A program made the translations under genes and the position numbers. From Tetrapyrgos nigripes (lineage: Eukaryota > Basidiomycota > Agaricomycetes > Agaricales > Campanellaceae): a stretch of DNA of 64,000 nucleotides. The notes below the pieces were generated by a model. It worked only from the letters and a program-made list of their open reading frames with translations, was not told the DNA's origin and did not search any database. The stretch lies in NCBI GenBank assembly GCA_013368315.1, contig JAACJM010000030.1:496001-560000 (forward strand), in the 5' to 3' direction. Each line of letters begins with the position of its first letter. Position 1 is the stretch's first letter. Shown in pieces: positions 22,200 through 34,105 of this stretch.

Positions 22200-23952
22200 C
22201 GTTCTACTCCAAATTCGTCGGGCAGTAAATCGGCCCAGAGCTTCATCGTCCTTTAATACCTCAAGTCAAACTGCTCTCTCCATCTGGTATATCTTTCCTT
22301 GTATCCTGAATTGCTGAATAATTTCATTCACCAAGAAAGCACGAGGGACGTGTAATCCAGTCGCTCAGAGATGGCAAATCTTCAGTGCACTGAAACCAAA
22401 GTACGTTTGTCGAGCGCGGTTAGTTTAGCCGTCATCTGAGTTTACCCGCAATCTAAATGCCATGTCAGGTCGACATGAAATATTAGAAAGAGGAAATGAG
22501 CCGTTTTCAGCTTACCAACATGAAATTTCTGCGCTTTACAATGCTAGTACGACCGTGACTGGCCAGAACCTTTTTGAAGACAGATGCAAGATAGATGAGG
22601 CGTCGAGTACTGTCAGCTATGTCAACAGATGGTCAGCGTTGATGACAGTGAACGGTTGTGCCCACGTGATCTATCAAGCGGTCTCGAGATTTCGCCGAAA
22701 ACGAGTATAGCTTTCTCTTCCCAGTAAAAGCACAGTCTGTCAGACACACTCATGCTTCAGATACCCCCAAGGACTAAAGCCGATCATGAAGGAGGAGGAG
22801 AAAGAGAGTTGTCATTGCCAAAGTAGAATGCCGGAAAATGCCGCTTTATGATGTCATACTAGACTCGGTCCCACTTGGTGAGGAGTCAGGACTTTGAAAA
22901 GAACGGTCGAGTCCGAGCTTATGCTCGGTCTTCTCCTGAGTCGTCGTGGCTGTTCATATTCTCCGGTGTGATTGATTCCAACGCAGTTATGAACTCACAA
23001 GACCTAATCGCCACACTGCTGGCGAATAGCATTTGGCAAGCATTTGGACTGGTACCAACTAATGTCCGAATAGTAGGACTCTGCTCGACGCACTGGGTTA
23101 CGCTCCAGCAATACAAGAACTTCGAATAAGTACCTGGAAAAGATCCCCGCTTTGTGGGGTACAAAGCTTCTCAGGGTAAAGCTGCCAGTAAAAAGATATG
23201 CCATCCAACCTCGGCATCAGCACTTACATCTCTGATATACGCAGGATATATCGGGTCGTATCGGGCTATGTCTTCGATTCTGATTCGTCCTATGATATAG
23301 ATTTTGCGATGAAATGAAAAGCGCCCGTGTACCCCGATTGATTATCACGATCCTCGAACTTTCATTTCGCTGAGGTCGAGGTCGATTTGTTCCCATAACG
23401 AGGGACGGTGTCTTGAGCTCGACTTCGTGCACAGGAGCTGCAGGACTCATGACCGAAGTCCCTTCTGTACCCGGTATGCTTGCTATTCATCCGCGAGAAA
23501 CAATATTGTGATCTTTGGCCGAGACAAGGCCGGAATACTACTTCAGAGCGAGCCATTTACTCTACTTAACATTACTCGGCCATCTGGAGAAAAAACCCGA
23601 GAATAGTTGTTACAACTAAATATACATGCCCAAAGTGAGAATCCATCGCTGTAATTATAGGCAAGGAGAACTATATGCCTTCATGAAGGGAACCAATTCA
23701 AGCTCCTTCTGTGACAAAGTACAACGTTGATTCGTGTCAATACTCTACACTGAGCCATCGGTAAATGTCTGAAAAGGACAAATCGAATCCTACGGGACGG
23801 AGTGCGGTTCATTGAAGTATCGCGGATAAGTAGCAAGGTGCGTTTATCTATTCATACCTGATCTTTAAACCGGTCTCGAATCGTTTAAACTGCGACCATA
23901 AGCTCGAAGGTATAGGGTTGTGACTGGGAAGTGCGCAGGATGGATTCATTTA
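22200..23952. other. Intergenic region, no gene recognised
   Basis: This 1.75 kb stretch lies between the start of the transcription factor gene and the end of the thioesterase gene. Frames of 60-85 codons occur on both strands but none has family motifs, exon-like structure or a matching partner. Promoter elements of the transcription factor should lie in the first few hundred bases. Confidence 0.5.
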
Positions 23953-24921
23953 TCACAGCTTGGACATATTGGGCTGCATCTTGTTCAAGAAGGCCGATGC
24001 GATGGCTCGTCCACTGTTTTTATCCAGAATCTAGATGCAGGCAGGATGCAAGAAGATGAAACGTTTCCATGATGAAGAAGTTCGAATGGATATCATTGAG
24101 TATCATTGGATCGATTAGAAGGAGCTCACTCACTTCACATCTAGACGTCATCACACGTCCCCCCAGCGAGACCGAGGTGCTTGTTATGCTCAGAACAGTG
24201 CCTCTGAATGCGGATCACGCCGGAAAGACTTAGCAACGACCCTATGTCAGGGAAGTTATGACAAGGACGAATACTCACAATGGAGCCGGAGAATGGAATA
24301 GCACATTCATAGCTTGGGTTACACCAACGCCATTAACGTTCTGAACTAGGCCCAACACCACCAGGGGCGTGCTGCAACAGCTGTCGAAATGATGAGTTAT
24401 TCGTGACCGGAGAAAGAGACCCTGAGCGTACTTATCAATGAGATACGCTACACATCCCCCATGAAGCATGCCAGCACCGTTCAACATGTCTACAAGATGA
24501 CAGGAGTAATGTCATTGAAAATGAATAATATAAAGATCGCTGTAAACGCACGTTTAGTCACGGTCACCTCTGCAACTGTCGTTGCCTCTAACCTTCCTTG
24601 CCTCTCCAACTTGCGGTCAACGCTGACATCCACGAATTTGACTTGTTTCCCAACCTCGTACCCAAAACTGTCCTCAACGCCGACGCCGTAGGAGAAGAAA
24701 GTATTATAATTGAGTTGTTTGACGTAGTCCGGGGCATTTCCGGAGACGGAAGAGATATCGCCATGCTTAGGTAGTGAAGCGGGATCTACCCAAGCCTTTT
24801 TATCACTAGATGTGGAGGACTTGCTTGAGCCAGATGGTGTGGAGGACGACGACGAAGGAGAATGTGACATTGGCATAGCGGAGATGGTCGTAGTAGAATG
24901 TCTAGGCGGCCAAGACGACAT
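23953..24921 (-). CDS. Hot-dog fold thioesterase (4HBT family)
   Basis: Exons 24921-24552, 24489-24432, 24380-24279, 24203-24134 and 24030-23953 give 225 residues in one frame. The first exon starts with a Ser/Thr-rich segment, then the domain begins. The hallmark LNGAGMLHGGCVAYLID (about residues 125-141) is the helix of PaaI/4HBT-type thioesterases, with the HGG turn. The strands VVLGLVQNVNGVGVTQAMNV and ITSTSVSLGGRVMTSRCEI complete the fold. These enzymes hydrolyse acyl-CoA thioesters; the acyl chain is not predictable. The Ser-rich N-terminus is not a clear mitochondrial peptide. It sits between the transcription factor and the desaturase, but nothing shows co-regulation. Confidence 0.88.
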
Positions 24922-26141
24922 TCAAGTTTGGGGAGCGAGAGGGATGCGAGTAGGGAAGGAAAAACGGGGAACTGGATAATAATGATACTGTTGGATACCA
25001 TGACGGACACGTCTTATATATGTATTCGCAGCTATGGGAGAGGTAGATCTGGAACAGAATCTGATGTGGAGGTCTGGTGTGAGTAAAATCGCACTCAGTA
25101 GTGACTATCCACGTGTATACACGCGCCGTTTCCCCGAAAGGAAGGGAGGTAAGTACAAGAAGGTCCTGGAATTAGGCTTGCTACTCCGCGAATCCGCTGC
25201 ATGTTTTGCCGTACTCATATACGTTCTATCTCCGAGATTAACCTATGCAGCTTCCAGGAGGATCGTCCGCTTCCAGCGCACGTCGATGAAACAAGCACCA
25301 GCTAGCGCTGGATATTCAGGGCTCGCCCAGACTCCATATATAGCGCTCGCGACGGTATTCATACTGTACCGAATATTGTGGCCTTTTGGTACAGTTGGAG
25401 TTTGGTCTGGTCGCAGGCAGCCCGAGCCTTCACACTGAAACGGGCCGAAACCGCGACTTGATGACTTGGTAAGTAGCAATGGGGAACATCTGGGGGCACT
25501 CGTTCGATTCCCCAGCAAAATAAAAGAATCCAACACTGAGGAGAAGCCATGGTTACTATGTGTCAAACTAAGGCTCAGAAGGTAGCCAGACATACATTCT
25601 CTTAACAACGCAGAGGCTCAAAGCGGAAGGGTTTCCTGAGTTTAATTTGAAGAACATATTCAGCTAAGCAACCTTTTTCACCGACGTTCAAGCATAAATG
25701 GCCCGTCCAAGGGCTGCTTGACCTAGTCCCTGCTTGCCCTATCTCGTTCATTATAATTATACTGGAGAGCCCCTATTCTCCCAATCAATATTCTTACGCC
25801 TCTAAAGCTCACCTGAATTCAAAGACCATGCAGAATTCCCAGCCCGGGTAATACATTCCTCCTCCTCCTCCTCCTCCGGCTCGGGTACGTCCAGTTACCG
25901 ACTCATTCCTCTTATACATAGTCAAACTTTTGTGCCTGTAAAGAGGCACGAAGGACTGAAGCATGGGTCAGGAGGAGGCCTATTCGACCTCTTCCGCATC
26001 ATCCAAGGACGAGTAATAGATTTGGAAGGCCCAAATTACATACACAGATACTCTAATGGATCAAAACCAGTGATCTACACAGACAAGTCAGAATGAGAAG
26101 AATTTGAGAACGCGACACCGATTAACATCCACTTATGAACG
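24922..26141. other. Intergenic region, no gene recognised
   Basis: This holds the presumed promoter of the thioesterase gene and, from about 25.9 kb, the 3' flank of the desaturase. A (CCT)n run lies at about 25859-25875. Frames of 60-130 codons on both strands (for example 25243-25608 minus) show no recognisable motif. Confidence 0.5.
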
Positions 26142-28548
26142 CTACTTATCCAATGCAAGTGCCTCGCCGTACTGATTCTTAAAGAACAAGACCTCCCCTT
26201 CATCTTCTACAAAGACGCATTGAGTGAAGGATCTCCATAACGCGTAGATTACTCCCTGTCAAATGGCAGATCCGAGTCAACAATGGGAAATTGTGAGACG
26301 AAAAATGTAGCGCCGACAAAGCTCACCGTAGAATCATAATTATAATACTCTCCTAATACCGGTTTGATAGCTTCAGTCACTTCAGGGAGATTGTCTAACG
26401 GCCAGAGGAAGGAAGGAGGTTCAATAATCGTCGATCATCTCCGAGGGCGTAATGAAAGACTCACAAAACGGAACGCTTGCAAAGAAATGATGTGCAACAT
26501 GGTCCGTGCTGATCTATGGTAGCATGGTAAAAGAGAGCGACTTGCGTTAGACATAACACTGACAATCGAGCGTCAAATGACGAGGAAGAAGGTGACGTAC
26601 ATTATGCAACAAAACCCTCCCAACCCAACCAAAAAGCGGCCGGTCTACTGTTGCAAGAGCACCACGGCTGAAGGTCCATTCTTTCTATATATGCAAACTC
26701 TTATTAGACGCTAGCATATAGGCTAAAAAATGACCAGCTCACGCTACGATAGTATGGAATAGTCGGATCACTGTGCTGCAAGTAGGTGAACATGACCATC
26801 CTGTCCAACATACCGTCAATTTTTGCCACACAAATGAACGCCACGTAGTAGTATAAACGAAAAACGAAGAATGGAAAATGGAGAATGTACTTACCAATTG
26901 TGTTGGAACTAGTAATAGCCAACATCACGTTGGTTTGCGAAATGATATGAATTATGAGGTTCACGAGATGAGCGTGAGCGCATGAGTCAGTCAGTCGAGA
27001 CAACTCCAAAGCAAGTACAGGACCGGACTAGGACTTACCAGCCAAGGCATTAAATAATGCACCACGAATGCCTTCCTTCCATTGTGTCTTGCGTATAAAC
27101 CCAGAAGAGCCAACATACTGATAATCGCTATATTCGACGTGATAATATTTCTTCTTTCTTCTGGTTTGAAGAGCTGAGATGAGGGGAGGTAATGCTGTAC
27201 AAGCAGTAAAATCAGCCACAGTCAGAATCAGTCAATAGTTGTATCTAGTAGAGAGAATCTAGAGGCGCAACTCGGAGCAGAGCGGAGCAAAAAGAACAAT
27301 GAGAAACGATGCGCTGCAGGCCGCTGATGCGCCCAATATCGATGCACTGATGCACTGACGCCGCACCACCACCTCAAGACCGGAAATTCGGAAAACCGGA
27401 GGAATGTATCGTGTACTCACACTGGTGTATGGAGGATACCTCCGATTGCCCTTGCGGTTATGACTGCGATCAGTGAAACGTAGGTAGGACGATGATCAGC
27501 GGCGAAGAATGAGAATGAGTCGAAAGATGACGGCGACTTACAACAAATATAACTGGAATCCGCTACACATAGTAAAGGAGCGAGCTTAGTTAGCATTGAG
27601 ATTCAAGCGAAAGATAAAAAATAAAACAAAACGATAGCGATCAAAGAAAGATCCTATGTAGGTGGGTGGATGGGTGTGTACTCACAAGAACTGCCTCACG
27701 AACAACTTGAACAGGGTAAACCCAGGCGTCTCCTCCAACACTTCTTGATAATCCATCTTTACAGCGATTTTTCCGTCGGGTAGTTTAAAGTCTTTTCTCG
27801 TGGGTGGCATGTAGGTTTCGTCTCGTTCCATGTTATTGGTGGCTTTCTATTATTGATATGAATGAACAAGGTCAAGTCGAAGAAGGAAGAATAACACTGG
27901 CAGGACCTACATGGTGGCTCCGATGAGTAGTTCTCCAAGAATAGAAAGGCGTCAAGACGAATGTGTGGAGGAGTATTCCAGAGAGATGGTTGAACCAGCG
28001 GTACTCGGAAAGGCCGTCGTGTCCTGCCTATCATTCATAATCAGTAAAGCTCAGGGCTTGACTATGAGAAGAGAATGATGTCAAAACGTACTTCATGACC
28101 TGCCAAAAAGATGAAAAAATGACCGACATTAAACGTTAGTCTAGTCTCTGAACCACGACAGCGAATACAGTGACATACCTAAGCACCAAATCCCAGCAAA
28201 CGCCATCCCCTGCCATCCCCAATAAAGCAGCCACATAACCGTAGATACAACTTTTCCTACAAACACTTCGGCCAGTTCTCCTGATCCCAAAAAGGATACG
28301 ATCCTCTCCATAACAAATTCCACGAAATCATTGATCTTGGTACCCATCCTATAAAACACATACGTAATAACCAGATGCTGGAGGATGTAGAACAAGCTTT
28401 TGGTCGTGGATCGTTTGAAGAGGTGTTTTGGAACGGCAGCGCGGAGGTCTTGTATAGAGATGTTGGGAGGGACGAATGAAGAAGAGCCAAGTTTTCGCTT
28501 GCGCTGTTCGTATTCGGGGCCAGATTGGAAGATTTGGTACCAACCCAT
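26142..28548 (-). CDS. Membrane fatty acid desaturase, delta-12 type
   Basis: Thirteen exons (28548-28179, 28099-28092, 28027-27911, 27846-27686, 27562-27542, 27463-27421, 27194-27039, 26908-26895, 26800-26743, 26684-26601, 26513-26465, 26394-26327, 26255-26142) give 420 residues. The three di-iron histidine boxes are present: HEAGH (joined across exons 2-3), HRSHH (end of exon 3) and HVAHH (exon 11). Other family marks are DLRAAVPKHLFKRST, LTPFYSW, YLQHSDPTIPYY and the C-terminal QCVFVEDEGEV. Delta-12 desaturases convert oleate to linoleate in the ER using cytochrome b5; paralogues can be acetylenases or have other positions, so regiospecificity is inferred. Three exons are tiny (8, 21 and 14 nt), and the 8-nt exon supplies the HE of the first histidine box. 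Start chosen at 28548. Confidence 0.92.
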
Positions 28549-29455
28549 GAGGGAATGATATTAGCTAGGGTTTGATAAAAGTGGGAATGAGGAGAGTAAT
28601 GAGGCGTGGATAGCGAAGGGAAATGGGAAGAAACTTCAAGTTATCGATTCTATCCTTCCGACCGAGTTGGGTTTTTATATCTCACCCATTGGCCATTCCC
28701 AGCGTCTGTCGGGTCGAGCATAGGATACTTACATGACAGAAATTCGGGCTGCCTGAGGTGTCGGGAATCTAGAGCGATCAAATCAAGTTAGAGCTCATGA
28801 ATCGATATCACCTAAATGGGTAAATGGGTTTCGGAGCAAGTGATCCTGATCCTGTCATCTAGAGTTGACAAGCTATTCACCGAATCAACTCCTCGTGGAT
28901 CCTCGAAACGATTCTCTTCAAAAGGAGAAAAGAGCATGGATGGTCATGCCAACGCGAATGAGATTTCATTTCCAAATGCGAGGATCCTCATTGAGAAGAG
29001 GTGCCCAAAGTTTACTAGATGAGTCGGCCACCTGGTGTGGTCCCCGAGTGGATATGACTTTTGAACGGAAGGAAGAAGCAAGCCAAGACGCCAACAGGAC
29101 ATCGTGCATGCATACTGGTGGCGCTTGGTTTCAGATTCCAAGAAGCATTCGAGACAGTAGGCTGCTGTACATTCTCTGAAGGGCAATGCGAAAAATTGTC
29201 ATCCTGACATACCGAGCTACGAGCTTTGCACGAACTTATTCACAGTAGGCTACCGCATCGTGGTGTGCAATGAATGGCAGTGGAACTGCAGCTGATTGTT
29301 GCTTTGCGGCTGGAATGGACATGGAAAGCGACTACTACGCGCGCCCTCTGGACAGCCTTCAAGTTTAGCGCTAAAATGGTACTAATGGGTCCCGACGTAG
29401 GCCTAAGTAAGTAAAACATCAACGAGATATACATATTCATTGACGCTAAGACAAA
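28549..29455. other. Intergenic, desaturase upstream region
   Basis: About 0.9 kb upstream of the desaturase. Short frames on both strands overlap each other. I see no motif, tRNA or repeat with clear limits. Confidence 0.5.
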
Positions 29456-29995
29456 CCGGTAGTGATCAATTCTCGGCCTGGCATATTATGAGGCAAGATG
29501 ACCCAGAGGTGACTCAGCGAGAGTCAGTGTTTTAGAGGAGCTTGATGTTTTACAGATTTCTGGCATTTGAGAAACAGCTAGCACGCAAAAATAATCAAAG
29601 AATCATTGCGATGCATTTCGTCTGGATTTGAGACTTCACAGTGTTCCAAGAGTTGGCTGAAGACGATGGGATGAAACAAAACCTTTCATTGACGCTGTTT
29701 AACTGTGACGCGCACAGTCACCAAATCTTCCAGACTTCAACTTGCTCCCGGCTGTCGCAATCTACGGTTCCAAGATTTAAAGTGTTATTTGGATGGCAGA
29801 GTTGGATGTATGGTGAATGAAGAGGCGTTTTGGGGATAACTGGGGAGTTGGCTGAGGCTGTGATTGGTGAGCTGAACCTGTGTCTTGTTCTAGCCCTCGA
29901 AAAATTGGCTTACACTTTCTTCCCTTCTTCGAGGCAGAATCTGTCAAGAGAAAAGCTTTCTTGGTCCAATATAGCTGCATAGCAAAGTTTGAAGC
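29456..29995 (+). repeat. Dispersed duplicate, copy 1 (CpG-rich copy)
   Basis: Aligns with 45406-45750 in the same orientation: CCGGTAGTGATCAATTCTCGG here against CTGGTAGTGATCAATTCTCAG there. Later shared blocks include GACTTCACAGTGTTCCAAGA, ATTGGCTTACACT and CAAAGTTTGAAGCC. The copy here is longer (extra sequence at about 29720-29890) and keeps CpG sites that the other copy has as TpG or CpA. Function unknown; no coding frame is shared. Confidence 0.85.
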
Positions 29996-31586
29996 CAAAC
30001 ACTGAGCTCGGTGAGTACACGTGTTATCTTCCATAGTCGCTTTTTTCAACCTTTTTCGGGACGTCCTCTATGGACTCAGATGTCTAGCTCAAACCGCCAG
30101 CGTGTCTATCCTCATGGATATACATCCAGTTTTCCAACAGGGTACCTAAGCTCTCCAAGACGAAGACGTGTCTGGCTACAACCTACCTGCCAGTCCAGGA
30201 ATTAGCCATGCACCACCAATTACACTTCCAGTCATGAGGAAAGGCTCAGACGATCATTGAAGGCATTCCGACAGGTTACAGATGAATTCTTAGTCGGTTC
30301 TACTATGTGGCATGCGCAGTTACCAATACCGCAAGGTCGTCCTCAAGCTTCGAAGCTTTTATCTCCAAAACCCTCGGTGTCTACTACACTTTCTCTGGCA
30401 AGCTTCAAGGCCCTTTCTTTCGATTTTTCAGGTGCAGGTTATGTATCTTGGCTCAAGTCGGGCTCAAGGTCCTCAGGAAATTTCATGGACCTCTTGAGTG
30501 TATCTTGGGCTACGGAAGCGAAGGGTTGATACCCGCGGTGAAGGATTCTCTGAGCCTCAAACTGTAGGGCGTGTGGCCGGGGCCTGTCTTTGGTGCAGTG
30601 TTCCCTGTCTCATTCGTCACATTTACTGAAAACGTTTTTCATTAGGATCTTCCTCATCATCCTCTCTTAACAAGCCATATACTCATCTTCATTGTCATCG
30701 TTCCCCATTTCTGAGTCTCTCTTCACACTACCAGAGCCGCCAAAGTCGTCTGTTGGCTCTATATCCAGCAACCTCTCATTCTCTCATCTCGAGTACATCA
30801 AGTCGAATCTTCGTTCATTGGGACTAGTCAGGGCTTCGTACCTAGGCGGAACCGATTCCGGAACTCGTTTAACGACTGTCAAGGGCGATGTCGTCGACCA
30901 CCAAAAGCCGTAGGCAGTGTTTCTAGACGGTGTACTGTCTGCCTTTAACGACCTTTTCCAAATCAGGAATATGGGACCGGCTCGTCTTGCTGTCGTGTTT
31001 GCATTGGTGGCTAATGGACCCATTTGTGTTTGAGTCGCACCTCGTCGTTGCTGCGGAGGGTACAGCGGCCGTCTTGGGGTACTGGTAAAGGACAGCGCGA
31101 AAGTGGAGGGCGTCGGTGACTACAGGGTAAGAAAAGAGAACGGGAGGAATGGGAGAAGTGGAAGAGTATTTGCGAAGTTTGTAATTCAGTACCAGTAATA
31201 TATATCATGCTTTGACCTTGCATTGACCAGTCCTGGTCTTTTTGTTAGTGGTCTGGGAGTTTGAAAAGGCCTTTGCTTGATTGGAAGTGAGTCAGAGGAC
31301 ACATTAATAACCTATTCTGACAGAAAAGAATGTCTGCAAGTAGCCCAAAAGTATACAAAAATTTTAACTAAAAACCTCTGGCTTAGGGCTTGGGCCTCAA
31401 TTTGACGAAGCCCAAGCCCGAGCCTGTACATCACTAGTTCCTACACGCCACCCGCAACGCTTGGTGTGTAACTGCTCCACCGAGGACATTTCACCTCGTA
31501 CTTGCAAGACACTCAGGCTGTACAGTCTTCGAAATTAATATTAATGAGGAGAGAAAGACGATGAATATTTGAGATGTGTTGAACGA
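29996..31586. other. Degenerate sequence, no gene recognised
   Basis: Several frames of 60-90 codons (30257-30567, 30692-30913) do not match a family I know and contain no splice-joined continuation. An inverted repeat sits at about 31385-31430 (GGGCTTGGGCCTC ... GAAGCCCAAGCCCGAG). Confidence 0.4.
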
Positions 31587-31911
31587 GCCTATCAGCATTT
31601 TAACAAATTACTGGTCACTGGTTCCTACTGGTCGGCTGGTACAGCCAAAATTTCACAACTAGATCTTGGTCCCCTCATACATTCACAACTATTCCTCTTA
31701 GGTAGACTATTTAGCATACAAATCAAGATATTCTAACATGAAATAAAGGGACAGAAGCTAGCAGAGGTTTTGCGCATCAAAATTTAAGATTTTTACTGGT
31801 GGGAAATTGAGCTTTACTGGTGAAACAAGCTCGCTTAACTGGTTTCCACTGGCGCCCGCCAAATTTTGGCAGGCACCAGCTGACCAGTAATGTGTGAAAA
31901 TACTGATAGGC
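31587..31911. mobile_element. Small terminal-inverted-repeat element (MITE)
   Basis: The element starts GCCTATCAGCATTTTAACA and ends as the inverse, TGTGAAAATACTGATAGGC. The inverted repeats extend over roughly 50 bp with mismatches (TTACTGGTCA ... GCCAAAATTT on both ends). It is 325 bp with no coding capacity. The tandem copy of the flanking gene (around 34100) shows the same flank without the element: GAACGA directly joined to TTAAACG. This fixes the ends and shows no target-site duplication. Confidence 0.75.
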
Positions 31912-33831
31912 TTAAACGTACTAGAAGATGGATTATCTTCAGGCTGTTAGTATGCCAGCATTTTCGGAGTTTGATTTCCACTCCTGGTGGTTAGCCAATG
32001 CATCCCTGGGTATGCTTCGTTGATCGCTGGGTCAACTAGAATCACGGCAGACGTATGTAGACCGTAGCTAAAGCAAGCATCATCAATCAAAAGCGGATCG
32101 CTTAACGAGCGAGGTCTTCCGGATTAGCATCAACGATACGAGCGAGCAATATCGAGTCTAAAACGTGGCGTTCAATATGAATCGCAACTGCCAGCAACTC
32201 AATATTCAGTCTCGACCTAAAACCTTGAAAACTCCGAGTCCTCTCCATCCCCAACATGGCAGAAATTCCTCCCATCAACATCAGCCTTATTCTCGGACCG
32301 GTGGTGGTTTCTACTGTGCTCAACGCTCTTCTCACTGGGATCTGTATCATCCAGTTCCTCGAGTACTATGATTCCAGATTCAAAGATGGTCCTACCATAA
32401 CGTACGTACTCCAAGTTTGTGCGATTCAATTAAACGACTCAAAACCGTCCTGCAGCGGCCTCGTCATATGGGTCACCGTTGTCGACATGTTCTCTTCATG
32501 TACGTCTTCGTACTTGCTGTGGCACTATGCTGTGGATAGCTTCGGGAACAAAATTGGTCTCCTTTCGACTCCGTGGCAGTACAACATGATACCTATCTTC
32601 ACTACGCTGTAAGTACTCCAGGCACTGACAACTCATGCGGAAAAGCCAACTCAGCTCTGTACGCGCGTCTGCCACTAGCATTTCCGTCCCAGTACAATTC
32701 TTCCTCGCCTGGCGTATTCGTATTTTCTCCAAATCATCCGTCCTCTTCTTCGTCATCTGCACTCTTTCCCTGGCTCAGGGGGGACTAGCTTTTGCATCGG
32801 GTATCGGCGCATTGCTCGAACCGTCTGTAGAATCCAAATTATCCAATGCTAGACGGATCCCTGTTGCAGACAGCTGGCTGGCTATCGCCGTAGCTTGTGA
32901 TGCGTCTGTCACGGTGGCGCTGTCGTATTATTTATGGAAGAGCAGGACCGGGATGAAAGGTGAGTGTTTGTCCAGTGTTGAGATCCTCTGGCTGAAGATC
33001 GACGGTACCGGTGGCGCCGTGACAATTAATCAATCAGCCTCTGACACTGTCATTTCCAAGCTCATTCGCACATCAGTGGAAACTGCATTACCTGTGACTG
33101 TCTTTTGCATTTGTGTTTTGGTTTTTTTGGTCAGTGTCATTAATTGATTTCACGAAACCAAGGCTTGAGGCTCACCCGAGTCGTCGTAGACCGCTAGTCC
33201 CAGGACCAATCTGTGCTTGACATTTTCATTGCACATGGCCCGATTGTACACGTAGGTCTTCAGTCTATCATGATCATGATTACTTGACAATCTCTTCATT
33301 TCCGACAGAAACACCCTCATGACGGTAATCGTCAATCGACCTGTGTTTAGATGAGAGGCTTCTGACCAGTTTTGTGCGCACAGACTCTCAACACTCGTTC
33401 CGTCCTTCGTCAACAAATGAGGCCTAGGACTGTACCGACCCTTGGACATCTGTTTTCAGGACAGAATAACTTCCGTTCGGTAAGTCACAGTCGCATACCT
33501 CAATAATTCGTGGCCGGCTTACTTCAAGTTTTCATCATAATCACTCCCAACGGTACAACCTTGTCCTGATCACTTTCGGGTTGGCCAACACTGTGACGGT
33601 TTGCAATTACTGGATTGGCACTGGCAGGGTGATCGCCACCCAGTCCAAATTGTGGCACCCTCCAACTCTATCCAAGTTGACGTGATTTCGACTGGCACTA
33701 CGATGGATGATTTGAGTGTCGGGGGAGAAAAGGTCAAAAAATCGCGGAGTGATATAACAGATTGGCATGCTGAACAAGAGTCGTACCGGCAGAATTCAAA
33801 AAGCGATCTACCCTGTAAGCCTAACCACTGA
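31912..33831 (+). repeat. Tandem gene duplication, unit A
   Basis: Direct duplicate of 34106-35910 (about 1.8 kb), in the same orientation, separated by about 0.3 kb. It covers the upstream region (TTAAACGTACTAGAAGATGG at both starts), the whole seven-helix gene and its 3' flank (GATGGATGATTTGAGTGTCG). Confidence 0.92.
32256..33831 (+). CDS. DUF6534-like seven-helix membrane protein, copy A
   Basis: Exons 32256-32401, 32456-32608, 32679-32959, 33038-33129, (33217-33251), 33309-33324, 33384-33479 and 33628-33831 keep one frame of 340 residues. The start MAEIPPINISL-ILGPVVVSTVLNALL, the WRIRI loop, SWLAIAVACDASVTVALSYYLW and the joined LYT/NTLM/TLNTR motif are typical of this basidiomycete multi-pass family. 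The last exon adds a hydrophilic tail (VQIVAPSNSIQVDVIS). Function is unknown; the family is large in agarics. Exon 5 has lost its splice acceptor: the two bases before it (33215-33216) are GC, where copy B has AG. Copy A may therefore be mis-spliced or dead. The 16-nt exon 6 is conserved in both copies. Confidence 0.8.
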
Positions 33832-34105
33832 AAGACAAAAAGACAAAATAAACTCTTTATAAACGTTGAATACATTATTATACCATTTCCAATTCCCCTT
33901 TTTGGCCCGAGTTTGCTCTTGCTTGTCTGCACCCTCTACTTATTTGAGACAAGCCTTAGTGTGGCGGCCGTCGCTTCGCTCCGACTTAGCTGGGAAGGCG
34001 GCAGAGGAAGAGGGGCCAGTGAAACAACTCCAAATACATGTCCTAAAAGGGCTATTTGAAATTGTTCGAAGTTTATAAAGTGTTTGATGATGATATGCTG
34101 AACGA

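Noticed and set aside
25480..25530. GTTCGATTCC resembling a tRNA T-arm
   Set aside because: No A box at the right distance and no cloverleaf stems could be built around it.
27028..27219. Frame reading KKKYYHVEYSDYQ as desaturase
   Set aside because: Another frame (RRNIITSNIAIISMLALLGL) gives the expected membrane helix and keeps phase 0 at both splice sites.
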